A stretch of 64,000 bases of DNA, from assembly GCA_000719025.1 (NCBI GenBank), contig JODP01000011.1:62001-126000 (forward strand), written 5' to 3'. Under the pieces are notes generated by a model that did not search any database, was not told where the DNA came from, and worked only from the letters and a program-made list of their open reading frames with translations. This document shows positions 34,073 through 42,696 of the stretch, piece after piece. This DNA is from Kineosporia aurantiaca JCM 3230. GTDB lineage: Bacteria > Actinomycetota > Actinomycetes > Actinomycetales > Kineosporiaceae. Within the stretch, counting starts at the first letter, position 1. Each line of letters opens with the position of its first letter. Both the position numbers and the translations under genes were made by a program.

Positions 34073-37000
34073 GTGGCGAGCAACGAAGAATCACCCGCGG
34101 CTGAACACCTGACCGCAGACCCGGCCGGCGACACGCCGGCGTCCCCGGGCCCGGTCCCGGACGCGGACGCGACCACTGCCCCGGTCGGCGACCCGACCGC
34201 GGTGCAGCGCGAGCAGGCCCCCAGTGGCGAGCCGGTGGCCCCCGCGGCCGTGGCCCCCACCCAGCACGTCACCCTGGCCACCGACGAGCCGATCGCGGTT
34301 CCGGACCAGGGCGCCCAGGCGGCCGCTCCGGAGACCGATGCGGTGACCCCGGACGAGGACGCGCCGGTCAGCACCACCCGGCGGCGCAGCACCCGCACCC
34401 GTACCGCCAAGAAGGCCGTGGCCGCCTCCCTCGATCCCGAGGCCGAGGGCGCCGCGGCTGCCGACGACGCGGAGGCTCCGGCCCCGGTCAAGCGGGTGCG
34501 CGCCCCCCGTAAGCGCACCTCGGCCAAGCGCGCCCCGGTGGACGCGGTGGTCGAGTCGGTCGATCCGTCCGATGCCCCTGAGGCCGTCGATGCCCCTGCG
34601 GCCGTCGATGTCGCCGAGGTCGAGACCGCCGAGGCCCTGGCCAGCGTGAGTGGCACCGAGCAGGCCCCCGCCGCGCCGGACGCGTTGTTCGCGGAACCGC
34701 TGCCGCCGGCCAAGAAGACCACCCGCCGCCGCAGCGCCCGCAAGGCTTCCGCTCCGGTTGCCGCGGCCGAGACCTCGACGGTTTCCGAGGCTTTTGAAAC
34801 GTCCGAGGCTTCTGAGGAACCTGGGGTTTCTGGGGTTTCTGGGGAGCAGACGCTGGACGCCTTCGAGGCGCCGGAGGCCCCGGTCGCCGAGGTGGCCCCG
34901 GCGCCGCGCACCCGCCCGCGCACCCGGGCCCGCTCCGCGGCCGAGCGCGCGGCCGAGGCCGCCGCCGAAGAGGCCGCCCGGGCCGCCGCCCCGGTGGCGC
35001 CGGAGCCGGTCGCCCCGCCCGAGGCGGCGCCCAGCCGTCCCGGCATCATGCCGATCTTCCAGGCCCCCGAGCCGGCCGCCGCGCGCCCCCGCCGCCGGGC
35101 GGCCTCCCGCCCGGCCGGCCCGCCGCAGCTGCCGGTCGACCTGCCCGCCGAAGAGGCGTCGAGGCCCGAACCCGCCGCCGTCGATGACATCGATGACGAC
35201 GCGGTGGTCGCCGCCGAGGACGTCCTCGAGGAGGTCACCGGTCTGCTCGAGGGCGCGGCCGAGGACCTGGCCGAGAGCGAGGACCTGACCGAGGAGATCG
35301 CGGACGCCGAGGCGGACGTGGAGGACGCCGAGGACGCGGAGGACGCCGACGAGGAGTCGGAGGACGACGAGCAGGAGAGCAACGCGCCGCGCCGCCGTCG
35401 CCGTCGGGGTGGCCGGGGCCGCCGCGGTCGCAGCCGGGGCGAGTCCGCCGAGCCGTCCGAGCCCGCCGCAGCCGCCGAGGCTCCGGCTGAAGAAGACGCC
35501 GAGGCTCCGGTCGAGGACGCCGAGGGCGCCGAGGACGAGGACGGGGACGAGGCCGGCGAGTCGACCGGCAGCCGTCGCCGCCGTCGCCGTCGCCGCCGTG
35601 GTTCGGCCGGCACCGACGGCGAGGTCTCGGTCGACGAGGGCACCACCGTCGTCACCAAGGTCCGCGAGAGCCGCAGCCGTTCCGGCGGTGGCACCAGCAG
35701 CGACGACGTGACGTCGGTGCGCGGTTCCACCCGCCTGGAGGCCAAGAAGCAGCGCCGCCGCGAGGGCCGCGAGGCCGGCCGCCGCCGCACCATCCTGAGC
35801 GAGGCCGAGTTCCTGGCCCGCCGGGAGAGCGTGGACCGGCAGATGGTGGTGCGCGAGAAGGACGGGCGCACCCAGATCGGCGTTCTGGAGGACGGCGTGC
35901 TCGTGGAGCACTACGTCGCCCGTAAGACCCAAACGTCCACTGTTGGAAACGTCTACCTCGGCCGGGTGCAGAACGTGCTCCCGAGCATGGAGGCCGCGTT
36001 CGTCGACATCGGCAAGGGCCGCAACGCGGTGCTCTACGCCGGTGAGGTGAACTGGGACGCCGCCGGCATGGAAGGCCAGCCGCGCCGGATCGAGCACGCG
36101 CTGCACGCCGGCGACGCGGTCCTGGTGCAGGTCACGAAGGACCCGATCGGTCACAAGGGCGCCCGCCTGACCAGCCAGATCTCGATGCCCGGCCGCTACC
36201 TGGTGTACGTGCCGGACGGCTCGATGACCGGGATCAGCCGCAAGCTGCCGGACACCGAGCGCTCCCGCCTCAAGAAGATCCTGCGCGAGGTCGTGCCGGA
36301 CAACGCCGGCGTGATCGTCCGGACCGCGGCCGAGGGGGCCAGCGACGACGAGCTCGAGCGCGACGTCACCCGGCTGCAGGCGCAGTGGGAGAGCATCACC
36401 GCCAAGATCGACTCGGCGAACGCCCCGGCCATGCTGTACGGCGAGCCGGACCTGGCGATCAAGGTCGTCCGGGACGTGTTCAACGAGGACTTCGGCCGGC
36501 TGATCATCTCCGGCGACGAGGCCTGGGACACCCTCGAGGGCTACATCTCGCACGTCGCCCCGGACCTGGCCCCGCGGCTGGAGCACTGGACGTCGGAGAA
36601 GGACGTCTTCGCCAAGTACCGGATCGACGAGCAGCTCGCCAAGGGCCTGGACCGCAAGGTCTGGCTGCCCTCGGGTGGCTCGCTGGTGATCGACCGGACC
36701 GAGGCGATGACCGTCATCGACGTCAACACCGGCAAGTTCACCGGCGCCGGTGGCAACCTGGAAGAGACGGTCACCAAGAACAACCTCGAGGCCGCCGAGG
36801 AGGTCGTGCACCAGCTCCGGCTGCGCGACATCGGCGGGATCATCGTGGTCGACTTCATCGACATGGTCCTGGAGTCCAACCGTGACCTGGTGCTGCGCCG
36901 GCTGCTGGAGTGCCTGGGCCGCGACCGCACCCGGCACCAGGTCGCCGAGGTCACCTCGCTCGGCCTGGTCCAGATGACCCGCAAGCGGGTCGGCCAGGGC

Positions 37001-37147
37001 CTGCTCGAGGTGTTCAGCGAGACCTGTGAGCACTGCGGCGGCCGCGGGCTGATCATGCACGACGAGCCGGTGGAGAAGAAGCAGCAGGAGAGCGGCAACG
37101 GCGGCGGGGGCGGCGGCCGTAAGGGCCGCAACAACCACCAGCACTAG
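34073..37147 (+). CDS. rne: Rne/Rng family ribonuclease (RNase E/G)
   Basis: This 1024-residue endoribonuclease cleaves single-stranded RNA in mRNA decay and rRNA maturation. Residues 1 to about 560 are low-complexity, Pro-, Ala-, Glu- and Arg-rich and probably disordered, with Arg-rich patches (RRRRRRGGRGRRGRSRG) that could bind RNA or partners. The catalytic part follows. The S1-like domain is GNVYLGRVQNVLPSMEAAFVD. Catalytic Asp883 is in MTVIDVNTGKF and Asp927 in IIVVDFIDM. The zinc-link pair Cys985/Cys988 is in CEHCGGRG. In actinobacteria the disordered region is often N-terminal, as here. The GTG at 34073 has GGGAG upstream; the start is moderately sure because of the composition. Confidence 0.94.
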   Translation: MASNEESPAAEHLTADPAGDTPASPGPVPDADATTAPVGDPTAVQREQAPSGEPVAPAAVAPTQHVTLATDEPIAVPDQGAQAAAPETDAVTPDEDAPVSTTRRRSTRTRTAKKAVAASLDPEAEGAAAADDAEAPAPVKRVRAPRKRTSAKRAPVDAVVESVDPSDAPEAVDAPAAVDVAEVETAEALASVSGTEQAPAAPDALFAEPLPPAKKTTRRRSARKASAPVAAAETSTVSEAFETSEASEEPGVSGVSGEQTLDAFEAPEAPVAEVAPAPRTRPRTRARSAAERAAEAAAEEAARAAAPVAPEPVAPPEAAPSRPGIMPIFQAPEPAAARPRRRAASRPAGPPQLPVDLPAEEASRPEPAAVDDIDDDAVVAAEDVLEEVTGLLEGAAEDLAESEDLTEEIADAEADVEDAEDAEDADEESEDDEQESNAPRRRRRRGGRGRRGRSRGESAEPSEPAAAAEAPAEEDAEAPVEDAEGAEDEDGDEAGESTGSRRRRRRRRRGSAGTDGEVSVDEGTTVVTKVRESRSRSGGGTSSDDVTSVRGSTRLEAKKQRRREGREAGRRRTILSEAEFLARRESVDRQMVVREKDGRTQIGVLEDGVLVEHYVARKTQTSTVGNVYLGRVQNVLPSMEAAFVDIGKGRNAVLYAGEVNWDAAGMEGQPRRIEHALHAGDAVLVQVTKDPIGHKGARLTSQISMPGRYLVYVPDGSMTGISRKLPDTERSRLKKILREVVPDNAGVIVRTAAEGASDDELERDVTRLQAQWESITAKIDSANAPAMLYGEPDLAIKVVRDVFNEDFGRLIISGDEAWDTLEGYISHVAPDLAPRLEHWTSEKDVFAKYRIDEQLAKGLDRKVWLPSGGSLVIDRTEAMTVIDVNTGKFTGAGGNLEETVTKNNLEAAEEVVHQLRLRDIGGIIVVDFIDMVLESNRDLVLRRLLECLGRDRTRHQVAEVTSLGLVQMTRKRVGQGLLEVFSETCEHCGGRGLIMHDEPVEKKQQESGNGGGGGGRKGRNNHQH

Positions 37148-37177
37148 CCACCAGCCACTCTCCACCCCCACCTCCGC

Positions 37178-37273
37178 CGTGATCATGCACGAACGCCCCC
37201 GTGATCATGCAGAAGCGCCCCGCTGATCCGGGGCGTGGGTGCATGATCACGGGGGCGGAACTGCATGATCACG
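37178..37273. repeat. 22-bp-period inverted repeat array, locus B (2 direct + 2 inverted units)
   Basis: Direct copies of CGTGATCATGCA(C/G) start at 37178 and 37200. Inverted copies have CATGATCACG cores at 37242 and 37264. Both pairs are 22 bases apart. A degenerate TGATCC lies in the centre at 37224-37229, exactly 22 bases after the last direct core, inside a small hairpin (CGCCCCG ... CGGGGCG). The unit's downstream bases differ from loci A and C. The last inverted unit contains ATGATCACG, which is in frame with the next gene, and is followed by AAAGG, the likely ribosome-binding site of the next gene. Confidence 0.88.
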
Positions 37274-37285
37274 AAAGGTTTTGGG

Positions 37286-39136
37286 ATGAAGGTGCGGGCG
37301 CCGGGGTTGCGCGGGCGAGGATGGCTGAACTCGCCGGAGCGGTCGCTGAGCGAGTTGCGCGGGCAGTTCGTCCTGCTGGATTTCTGGACGTCGGCCTGCG
37401 TGAACTGCGTGCACGTGATCGAGGAGCTGCGGCCCTTGGAGGAACGGTACGCGGACGTGCTCACCGTCATCGGCGTGCACTCGCCCAAGTTCCCTTACGA
37501 GGCAACCCCTTCGGCCGTGGTGAACGCGGTGGCCCGGTACCGGGTGACGCATCCGGTGCTGGACGACCCGGAGCTGTTGACCTGGGACGCGTACGCGGCG
37601 AACGCCTGGCCCACCCTGGTGCTGATCGACCCGCGCGGCTATGTCGTGGCGCAGGTGACGGGGGAGGGGCACGCCGCGGAGCTGGCGGGGCTGATCGACG
37701 AGCTCCGCGTGGTGCATGGGGACGAGCTGCGCACGGACGTCACAGCGGCCGGGGCGGGAGAGCGACGACCCGGGGAAACTGCTGCTCCGGCCGCGGATTC
37801 ACGGCCGACCGGGACTGAGTCGTTTTCTCGCCAGGACCTCACATTTGCCTCAGGCTCGAACGTCTTCCCGGGTGGGCGGGCTTTGCCTGGGGCAAGCTCG
37901 GAGCCCGGCGGTCTTCGCTTCCCCGGGGGTCTCCTGGCCCTGGCCGACGGTCGGATCCTGATCTCCGACACCGGCAACCAGCGCCTGCTGCTGGCCGACG
38001 CGATGATTGGCTCCGGTGAGCGCGGCCTGGCCGACGGGCCTCCCGAAACCGCCCGCTTCGCCGACCCTCTCGGCCTCCTGCAGCTTCCCCCCGACATCGC
38101 TGTCCAGGTCGGCTACGACGTGGTGGTCGCCGACAGCGGCAACGATGCGATCCGCGGTTTGCGTTTGGACGACCTCACGGTCACCACCATCGCGACCGGC
38201 ATCTCCACCCCGGGCGACGTGGCCTGGTTCGACCAGCGCATCGTCATCGCGGTGATCGGCCGGCACCAGCTCTGGTCGCTCGACCCGATCACCGGCGCCG
38301 TTCGGGTCTACGCCGGAACCGGTAAGGAAGGCCTGGTGGACGGGCCGGCGTCGACCTCGTGGTTCGCCCAGCCGTCGGGGCTGTCGGTGGGCCCGGCCGG
38401 TCTCTGGATCGCCGATGCCGAGAGTTCCGCGCTGCGCCTGCTCTACCTTACCGACGACGGCCCTCAGGTCAGAACTGCCATTGGACAGGGTCTTTTCGAG
38501 TTCGGAAGCAACGACGGCGACGGCTGGGACGCCCGGCTCCAGCATCCGCTCGGCGTCGCGGCTCTGCCCGACGGCACGGTGGCCGTCGCCGACACCTTCA
38601 ACGGACGGGTGCGCCACTACAACCCCGTCACCGACCAGGTGACCACCGTCCAAGGCGACCTCGGGGAACCATCGGCGCTCACGTACGTCCCCAATTACCT
38701 ATTGATAACAGACGCGGCGCGACACGAAGTCACCCGGGTCGACTTCGACGAAAGTCGCCTCCGCCCCGAACCGATCCGGACCTCGGTCAGTGACCTAGCT
38801 GGCGAAACCGTGCAGTTCAAGGTCGCTTTCGAACCGCCGCCGGGTGAGGAGGTGGATCTGCGGGAGGGCGACCAGACCTGGCTGGAGATCACCCCGCATC
38901 CGCCTCTGTTGCTCAAGCAGGGTGCCGGTGGGGCGCCTGGCCTGACCCGCGAACTCACCTTCGACGACCGGATCTCCGGCGGCCGGACCGACGGGTGGCT
39001 GCTGATCGAGGCCCGCGCCGCCTCCTGCGACATCGACCAGGGCCCGGGCGCTGTCTGTCATCTCCACCGGCGTCGCTGGGAGGTGCCGGTCCGGCTCATT
39101 CCGGGATCGCCGGCGTCCCTAATTCTGACTCTCTGA
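37286..39136 (+). CDS. Thioredoxin-like domain plus NHL repeat protein
   Basis: This 616-residue protein has a thioredoxin-like N-terminal domain (GQFVLLDFWTSACVNCVHVIEEL, with Cys38-x2-Cys41) and a series of NHL beta-propeller repeats (for example LALADGRILISDTGNQRLLL, VVVADSGNDAIRGL, SVGPAGLWIADAESSALRLLYL). The architecture is that of NHLRC2-type proteins, and no signal peptide is visible. The Cys pair may be redox-active. I chose ATG 37286 because AAAGG sits 7 bases upstream; an upstream in-frame ATG at 37265 lies inside the repeat array and would add MITKGFG. Family members are thought to act in redox or protein folding, but the precise role is unknown. Confidence 0.9.
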   Translation: MKVRAPGLRGRGWLNSPERSLSELRGQFVLLDFWTSACVNCVHVIEELRPLEERYADVLTVIGVHSPKFPYEATPSAVVNAVARYRVTHPVLDDPELLTWDAYAANAWPTLVLIDPRGYVVAQVTGEGHAAELAGLIDELRVVHGDELRTDVTAAGAGERRPGETAAPAADSRPTGTESFSRQDLTFASGSNVFPGGRALPGASSEPGGLRFPGGLLALADGRILISDTGNQRLLLADAMIGSGERGLADGPPETARFADPLGLLQLPPDIAVQVGYDVVVADSGNDAIRGLRLDDLTVTTIATGISTPGDVAWFDQRIVIAVIGRHQLWSLDPITGAVRVYAGTGKEGLVDGPASTSWFAQPSGLSVGPAGLWIADAESSALRLLYLTDDGPQVRTAIGQGLFEFGSNDGDGWDARLQHPLGVAALPDGTVAVADTFNGRVRHYNPVTDQVTTVQGDLGEPSALTYVPNYLLITDAARHEVTRVDFDESRLRPEPIRTSVSDLAGETVQFKVAFEPPPGEEVDLREGDQTWLEITPHPPLLLKQGAGGAPGLTRELTFDDRISGGRTDGWLLIEARAASCDIDQGPGAVCHLHRRRWEVPVRLIPGSPASLILTL

Positions 39137-39493
39137 AGCTGCCCGCAGCGCCCAGGCCACCAAGGGGGCCTGTAGCGGAAGTCGGGCCAGCAGCAGCGCC
39201 TTTCGGGTGCGGGTGGCCCGGGGACTGGCAAGTCCTTCCAGGGCCATCGAGATGTTGCCGGGGAAGACTGCGACGAACAGTGCGGCGGCGGCCAGGCTGC
39301 CCTGGCGGCGGGTCCGCGGATGGGCGATCGCAGCGGCGACGGTCAGTTCGGCGACGCCGGAGATCTTGATCCAGAAGGGTTTTCCGCCGGGAAGGTGCTT
39401 TGGGACGGCCTGGCGGAAGAACCGGGGACGGGCGAAGTGCATGGTGCCGGCGCTGGCCAGGAAGGCCGACAGGGTCAGGGCGGGCTTGTTCAC
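39119..39493 (-). CDS. Small DoxX-like membrane protein
   Basis: This 124-residue protein has about four hydrophobic segments (LTLSAFLASAGTMHF, ISGVAELTVAAAIA, LAAAALFVAVFPGNISMAL, LLARLPLQAPLVAWAL). The GTMHFARPRFF and ISGVAEL patterns match the DoxX/DoxD-like family, so that is the best label. It overlaps the end of the convergent NHL gene by 18 bases and, at its start, the SDR gene upstream by 4 bases (ATGA type), so it is coupled to the SDR. Function unknown. Confidence 0.82.
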   Translation of the reverse strand: MNKPALTLSAFLASAGTMHFARPRFFRQAVPKHLPGGKPFWIKISGVAELTVAAAIAHPRTRRQGSLAAAALFVAVFPGNISMALEGLASPRATRTRKALLLARLPLQAPLVAWALRAASESQN

Positions 39494-40386
39494 GGGTACC
39501 TCACTCCGGTCAGTTCCTCGGCCCGGGTCCAGAGTTGCTTCGCCATCGCCTTGTCCTGCGCGGCCGTGCTCGACCCGGCGATACCCGGATAACCCCGGAC
39601 CTCGCCGGGCCCGGTCGGTCCGTAGTACGCGCCGGGCGCGACGTCTGGGCTGCAGGCGGCGTAGAGCAGGGGTAGGGCGCCCATGGCGGCGGAGTGTCCG
39701 GTTACGCGTGAGGTCAGCGAGAGCATTGCGTCCCGCATCCTGGATCCGGTGTGCCGGGTGAGCTCGGTGCTGGCGACCCCCGGGTGTGCGGCCAGGGAGA
39801 GCAGGGGAGAGCCGGACGCGGCCAGGCGACGTTGCAGTTCCCGGGCGAAGAGCAGGTCGGCCAGCTTGGACTGGGCGTAGGCGCCCCAGCGGGCGTAGCG
39901 GCGGCGTTCCCAGTTCAGGTCGTCCAGGTCGATGTGGCCCCGGCGGTGGACCACGCTGGACAGCGTCACCACCCGCTCGGTGAGGTGCGGCAGCAGCAGG
40001 CCGGTCAGCGCGAACGGGCCCAGGAAGTTCGTGCCCAGGTGCAGTTCGAAGCCGTCCTTGGTGGTGGCCTGCGGGACCGCCATCACCCCGGCGTTGTTCA
40101 CCAGGACGTGGGCCTGGCCCACCTCGTCGGCGAAGCGGGCCGCGAAGGCCCGGACCGAGGAGAGGTCGGCCAGGTCCAGCGGCAGGACCCGGACCGGGCC
40201 GGGCAGGGCCGCGGCCACCTTCTCGCCCTTGGCCACGTCCCGGACCGCGAGCACCAGGTCGGCGCCCTTGTCGGCGAGCACCTGCGCGGCCTCCGCGCCG
40301 ATCCCCCCGTTCCCGCCGGTCACGACCACGGTGCGGCCGTGCTGGTCGGGGATGTGCTCATCACTCCAGGCCACGGTGCTCACCAT
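39490..40386 (-). CDS. SDR family oxidoreductase (retinol dehydrogenase-like)
   Basis: This 298-residue short-chain dehydrogenase has the cofactor motif TGGNGGIG (22-29), NNAGVMA, catalytic Ser in TLSSVVHRRG and Tyr-x3-Lys in YAQSK. The length and the DDLNWERRRY segment are typical of the RDH/WW-oxidoreductase-like subgroup. It begins 34 bases from the stop of the TetR gene on the same strand and may share that transcript. Its end overlaps the DoxX-like gene. The substrate is unknown. Confidence 0.92.
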   Translation of the reverse strand: MVSTVAWSDEHIPDQHGRTVVVTGGNGGIGAEAAQVLADKGADLVLAVRDVAKGEKVAAALPGPVRVLPLDLADLSSVRAFAARFADEVGQAHVLVNNAGVMAVPQATTKDGFELHLGTNFLGPFALTGLLLPHLTERVVTLSSVVHRRGHIDLDDLNWERRRYARWGAYAQSKLADLLFARELQRRLAASGSPLLSLAAHPGVASTELTRHTGSRMRDAMLSLTSRVTGHSAAMGALPLLYAACSPDVAPGAYYGPTGPGEVRGYPGIAGSSTAAQDKAMAKQLWTRAEELTGVRYP

Positions 40387-40419
40387 AGGGGCGGGGTGCG
40401 GGGGCGCACCCCAAGCTGG

Positions 40420-40968
40420 TCAGGCGGTTCGCGTCCGAAGACCGTCGAGCACCAGTTCCAGCAGGGTGGTGGCGCGGTCCCGGTCCCCGGTCTGGGCCAC
40501 CCAGCCGACCGCGTTGACCGCGGCGAAGAGGTCGTCGACGGTCACGTCGGCCCGGATCTCACCGGTCGCCTGGGCCCGGGCCAGCAGCTTCTCGCCGGGC
40601 GCGGTGAGGGTCTGGCAGATCCGGTAGAAGTTCGACGAGGCGTCGGTGGCCGCGCTGAGCATGTGGTCGGGCAGGCCGCGGTAGCGCGCGGCGCCCAGGG
40701 CGAACGACCGCACCCAGGCCACCAGCTTCTCACCCGGATCCTCGGCGTCGGCCGAGTCCTCGGCCCAGCGGGCCAGGTTCTCGATGCCGTCCATCAGGGC
40801 CGCCCGGATCAGGGCCTCACGGGTGGGGAAGTGCCGGTAGAGCGTCCCGATCCCGACCTCCGCGCGGCGGGCGACCTCGCGCAGGGAGACGTCGACCCCG
40901 TCCTCCTTCATCATCTGCCGGGCCTCGGTCAGCACCCGTTCCCGGTTGCGCCGGGCATCGGCCCGCAT
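40420..40968 (-). CDS. TetR/AcrR family transcriptional regulator (efflux operon)
   Basis: This 182-residue repressor has the N-terminal HTH RERVLTEARQMMKEDG ... SLREVARRAEVGIGTLYRHFPTREALIRAAL and a C-terminal ligand domain of the SACE_7040-like type. ATG 40968 is the normal TetR N-terminus; a GTG at 40977 adds three residues. It is divergent from a multidrug MFS gene with a two-site operator between, so it should repress both itself and the pump until a drug binds. Confidence 0.92.
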   Translation of the reverse strand: MRADARRNRERVLTEARQMMKEDGVDVSLREVARRAEVGIGTLYRHFPTREALIRAALMDGIENLARWAEDSADAEDPGEKLVAWVRSFALGAARYRGLPDHMLSAATDASSNFYRICQTLTAPGEKLLARAQATGEIRADVTVDDLFAAVNAVGWVAQTGDRDRATTLLELVLDGLRTRTA

Positions 40969-41013
40969 TGCGTCCACCCGCCCATTCTGCGGGACCCCGG
41001 CGGGTTGACCAGG

Positions 41014-41049
41014 CGGAGCGGTGCTCCATATATTCGGAGCACCGCTCCG
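41014..41049. promoter_or_regulatory. Double palindromic operator between the TetR and MFS genes
   Basis: CGGAGCGGTGCTCC (41014-41027) and GGAGCACCGCTCCG (41036-41049) are exact inverted repeats of each other. Each is itself a GGAGC-NNN-GCTCC dyad, with centres 21 bp apart, about two helical turns. The AT-rich gap ATATATTC between them could hold a -10 element. This is an excellent candidate for two TetR dimers on one face of the DNA. Confidence 0.88.
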
Positions 41050-41073
41050 ATTCGAGCTTGTGGGAGTTCCCGA

Positions 41074-42513
41074 ATGAGTACCCCGACGCCCTTCACCCCG
41101 GCCCTGCGGCGGCTGCTGGTGGTGACCACGATCAGCATGTTCATGGCGCTGCTGGACTCCACGATCGTCAACGTGGCGCTGCGCGACCTGTCCACCTCGC
41201 TGCACGCCGACCTGCCCACCATCCAGTGGCTGGTGACCGCCTATCTGCTCGCGATGGCGGCGATGATCCCGGTCAGCGCCTGGCTGGCCACCCGGCTCGG
41301 CGCCCGCCGGGTGCTGCTGTTCTCGATCGGGCTGTTCACCGCGGCCTCGCTGGCCTGCGGGCTGAGCGACACGGTGGGCTGGCTGATCGTGTTCCGCAGC
41401 GTCCAGGGCGTCGCCGGGATCGCCGTGCCGGTCGGCTCGATGATGGTGATGCGCGAGGCCGGGGCGGCGCTGATCCCGCGGGTGATGACCGTGACCAGCG
41501 TCCCGATCGTGCTGGCCCCGGTGTTCGGCCCGACCATCGGCGGTCTGCTGCTGGACAGCGTCGGCTGGCGGTGGATCTTCCTGGTCAACGTGCCGGTCGG
41601 GATCATCGACGTGCTGCTCGGGTTCTGGCTGATCCCGCGCGGCGACGGGCACCCGGTGCCGCGGCCGGACCTGCCCGAGCTGTTCGGCATCGTCGGCGGG
41701 AGTGTCGCGCTCACCTACGGTCTGGCCGAGATCGGCCGGGACGGAACGATTCTCCCGTTCCGGGCGGTGGCCGGCCTGGTGCTCGGGGTGCTGCTGTTCG
41801 CCGCGTTCGTCCGGCTCTCGCTGCGCTCGGCCAAGCCGCTGATGGACATCCGGCTGTTCGCCGACCGGATCTACAGCGCGGCCTCGATCACCAACTTCGC
41901 GGTGGGGGCGCTGGTCTTCGGCGCGATCATCGTGATGCCTCTCTACTTCCAGGTGGTCCGCGGGCAGGACGCGGTCTCCACCGGTCTGCTGCTGATCCCG
42001 CAGGGGGTCGGGGTGGCGGTCGGCATGCAGGTGGCCTCCCGGCTGGTCGACCGGATCGGCGGCGGGGTGGTCTGCCTGGCCGGGGCCGTGCTCTGCCTGG
42101 TCTCCACCGTCCCGTTCCTGCTGCTGACCGACCACACGTCGTACTGGCTGATCGGCGCGTCGATGGTGGTCCGGGGGATCGGGATCGGCGGGACGATGAT
42201 GCCCGCGATGGCGGTCGCCTACCGGGCGATCCCCAAGGAGCGGGTGCAGGACGGCACGGTGCAGCTGAACATCGGCCAGCGGATCGGCGGCTCGATCGGC
42301 ACCGCGGTGCTCACCGTGGTGCTGCAGCGGCAGCTGAACGGCGCCACCACCCCCGCGGAGCAGGCGGCCGGCTTCGGCCACGCCTTCGCCTGGGTCCTGG
42401 CGATCACCGCGCTGGCCACCGCCCCGGCGGTGCTGCTGGCCTGGACCGAGCGCCGGGCCCCGCGCGGCCCGGGCGCTCCGGTGGCTCCGGTGCAGGCTCC
42501 TGAACTGGCATGA
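41074..42513 (+). CDS. MFS multidrug efflux transporter (DHA2, 14-TM class)
   Basis: This 479-residue proton-driven exporter is of the DHA2 (EmrB/QacA) class in the inner membrane. The first helix has the class motif ALLDSTIVNVAL. IQWLVTAYLLAMAAMIPVSAWLATRLGARRVLL follows, and motif C-like APVFGPTIGGLLLDSVGWRWIFLVNVP is near residues 150-177. It ends with a helix plus a short tail. GGGAG at 41062-41066 sets the ATG at 41074. Control by the divergent TetR is inferred from the double operator. The drugs exported cannot be named. Confidence 0.94.
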   Translation: MSTPTPFTPALRRLLVVTTISMFMALLDSTIVNVALRDLSTSLHADLPTIQWLVTAYLLAMAAMIPVSAWLATRLGARRVLLFSIGLFTAASLACGLSDTVGWLIVFRSVQGVAGIAVPVGSMMVMREAGAALIPRVMTVTSVPIVLAPVFGPTIGGLLLDSVGWRWIFLVNVPVGIIDVLLGFWLIPRGDGHPVPRPDLPELFGIVGGSVALTYGLAEIGRDGTILPFRAVAGLVLGVLLFAAFVRLSLRSAKPLMDIRLFADRIYSAASITNFAVGALVFGAIIVMPLYFQVVRGQDAVSTGLLLIPQGVGVAVGMQVASRLVDRIGGGVVCLAGAVLCLVSTVPFLLLTDHTSYWLIGASMVVRGIGIGGTMMPAMAVAYRAIPKERVQDGTVQLNIGQRIGGSIGTAVLTVVLQRQLNGATTPAEQAAGFGHAFAWVLAITALATAPAVLLAWTERRAPRGPGAPVAPVQAPELA

Positions 42514-42559
42514 TGGGTGCGTGGTGACACCTGGTGGCCGAACCTGCGACACCGCTGGT

Positions 42560-42588
42560 TTGCTCCCGGGCGCCGCTATCCGTAGTCT
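42560..42588 (+). promoter_or_regulatory. Possible promoter for rplU-rpmA
   Basis: TTGCTC and TAGTCT with a 17-base spacer lie 109 bases before the rplU start. Each matches the consensus at only 3 of 6 positions, so this is a weak call based on position and spacing. Confidence 0.3.
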
Positions 42589-42696
42589 TTACTGCGGTGC
42601 GCCGCGTGGCATCGATATGCCCGCCGCTAGCCCTCCGCCCTCCGGGGTGTCGGGGAAGAGAACGCACCCCCTGAACTAACCGGAGAGTGATTTCAC

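Noticed and set aside
34091..37186. A 1031-residue open frame antisense to rne
   Set aside because: High GC keeps the antisense frame open; its translation is rich in Leu, Gly, Arg and Val without domain motifs, while the sense strand has all RNase E/G catalytic residues.
37265..37285. Start of the NHL protein at the ATG inside the repeat array
   Set aside because: There is no Shine-Dalgarno before it, while the downstream ATG at 37286 has AAAGG at good spacing and matches the thioredoxin-like N-terminus better.
42514..42696. A structured ribosomal-protein leader (L21-type) before rplU
   Set aside because: I could not draw a conserved L21 leader fold, only GC-rich local stems; a covariance search would be needed.
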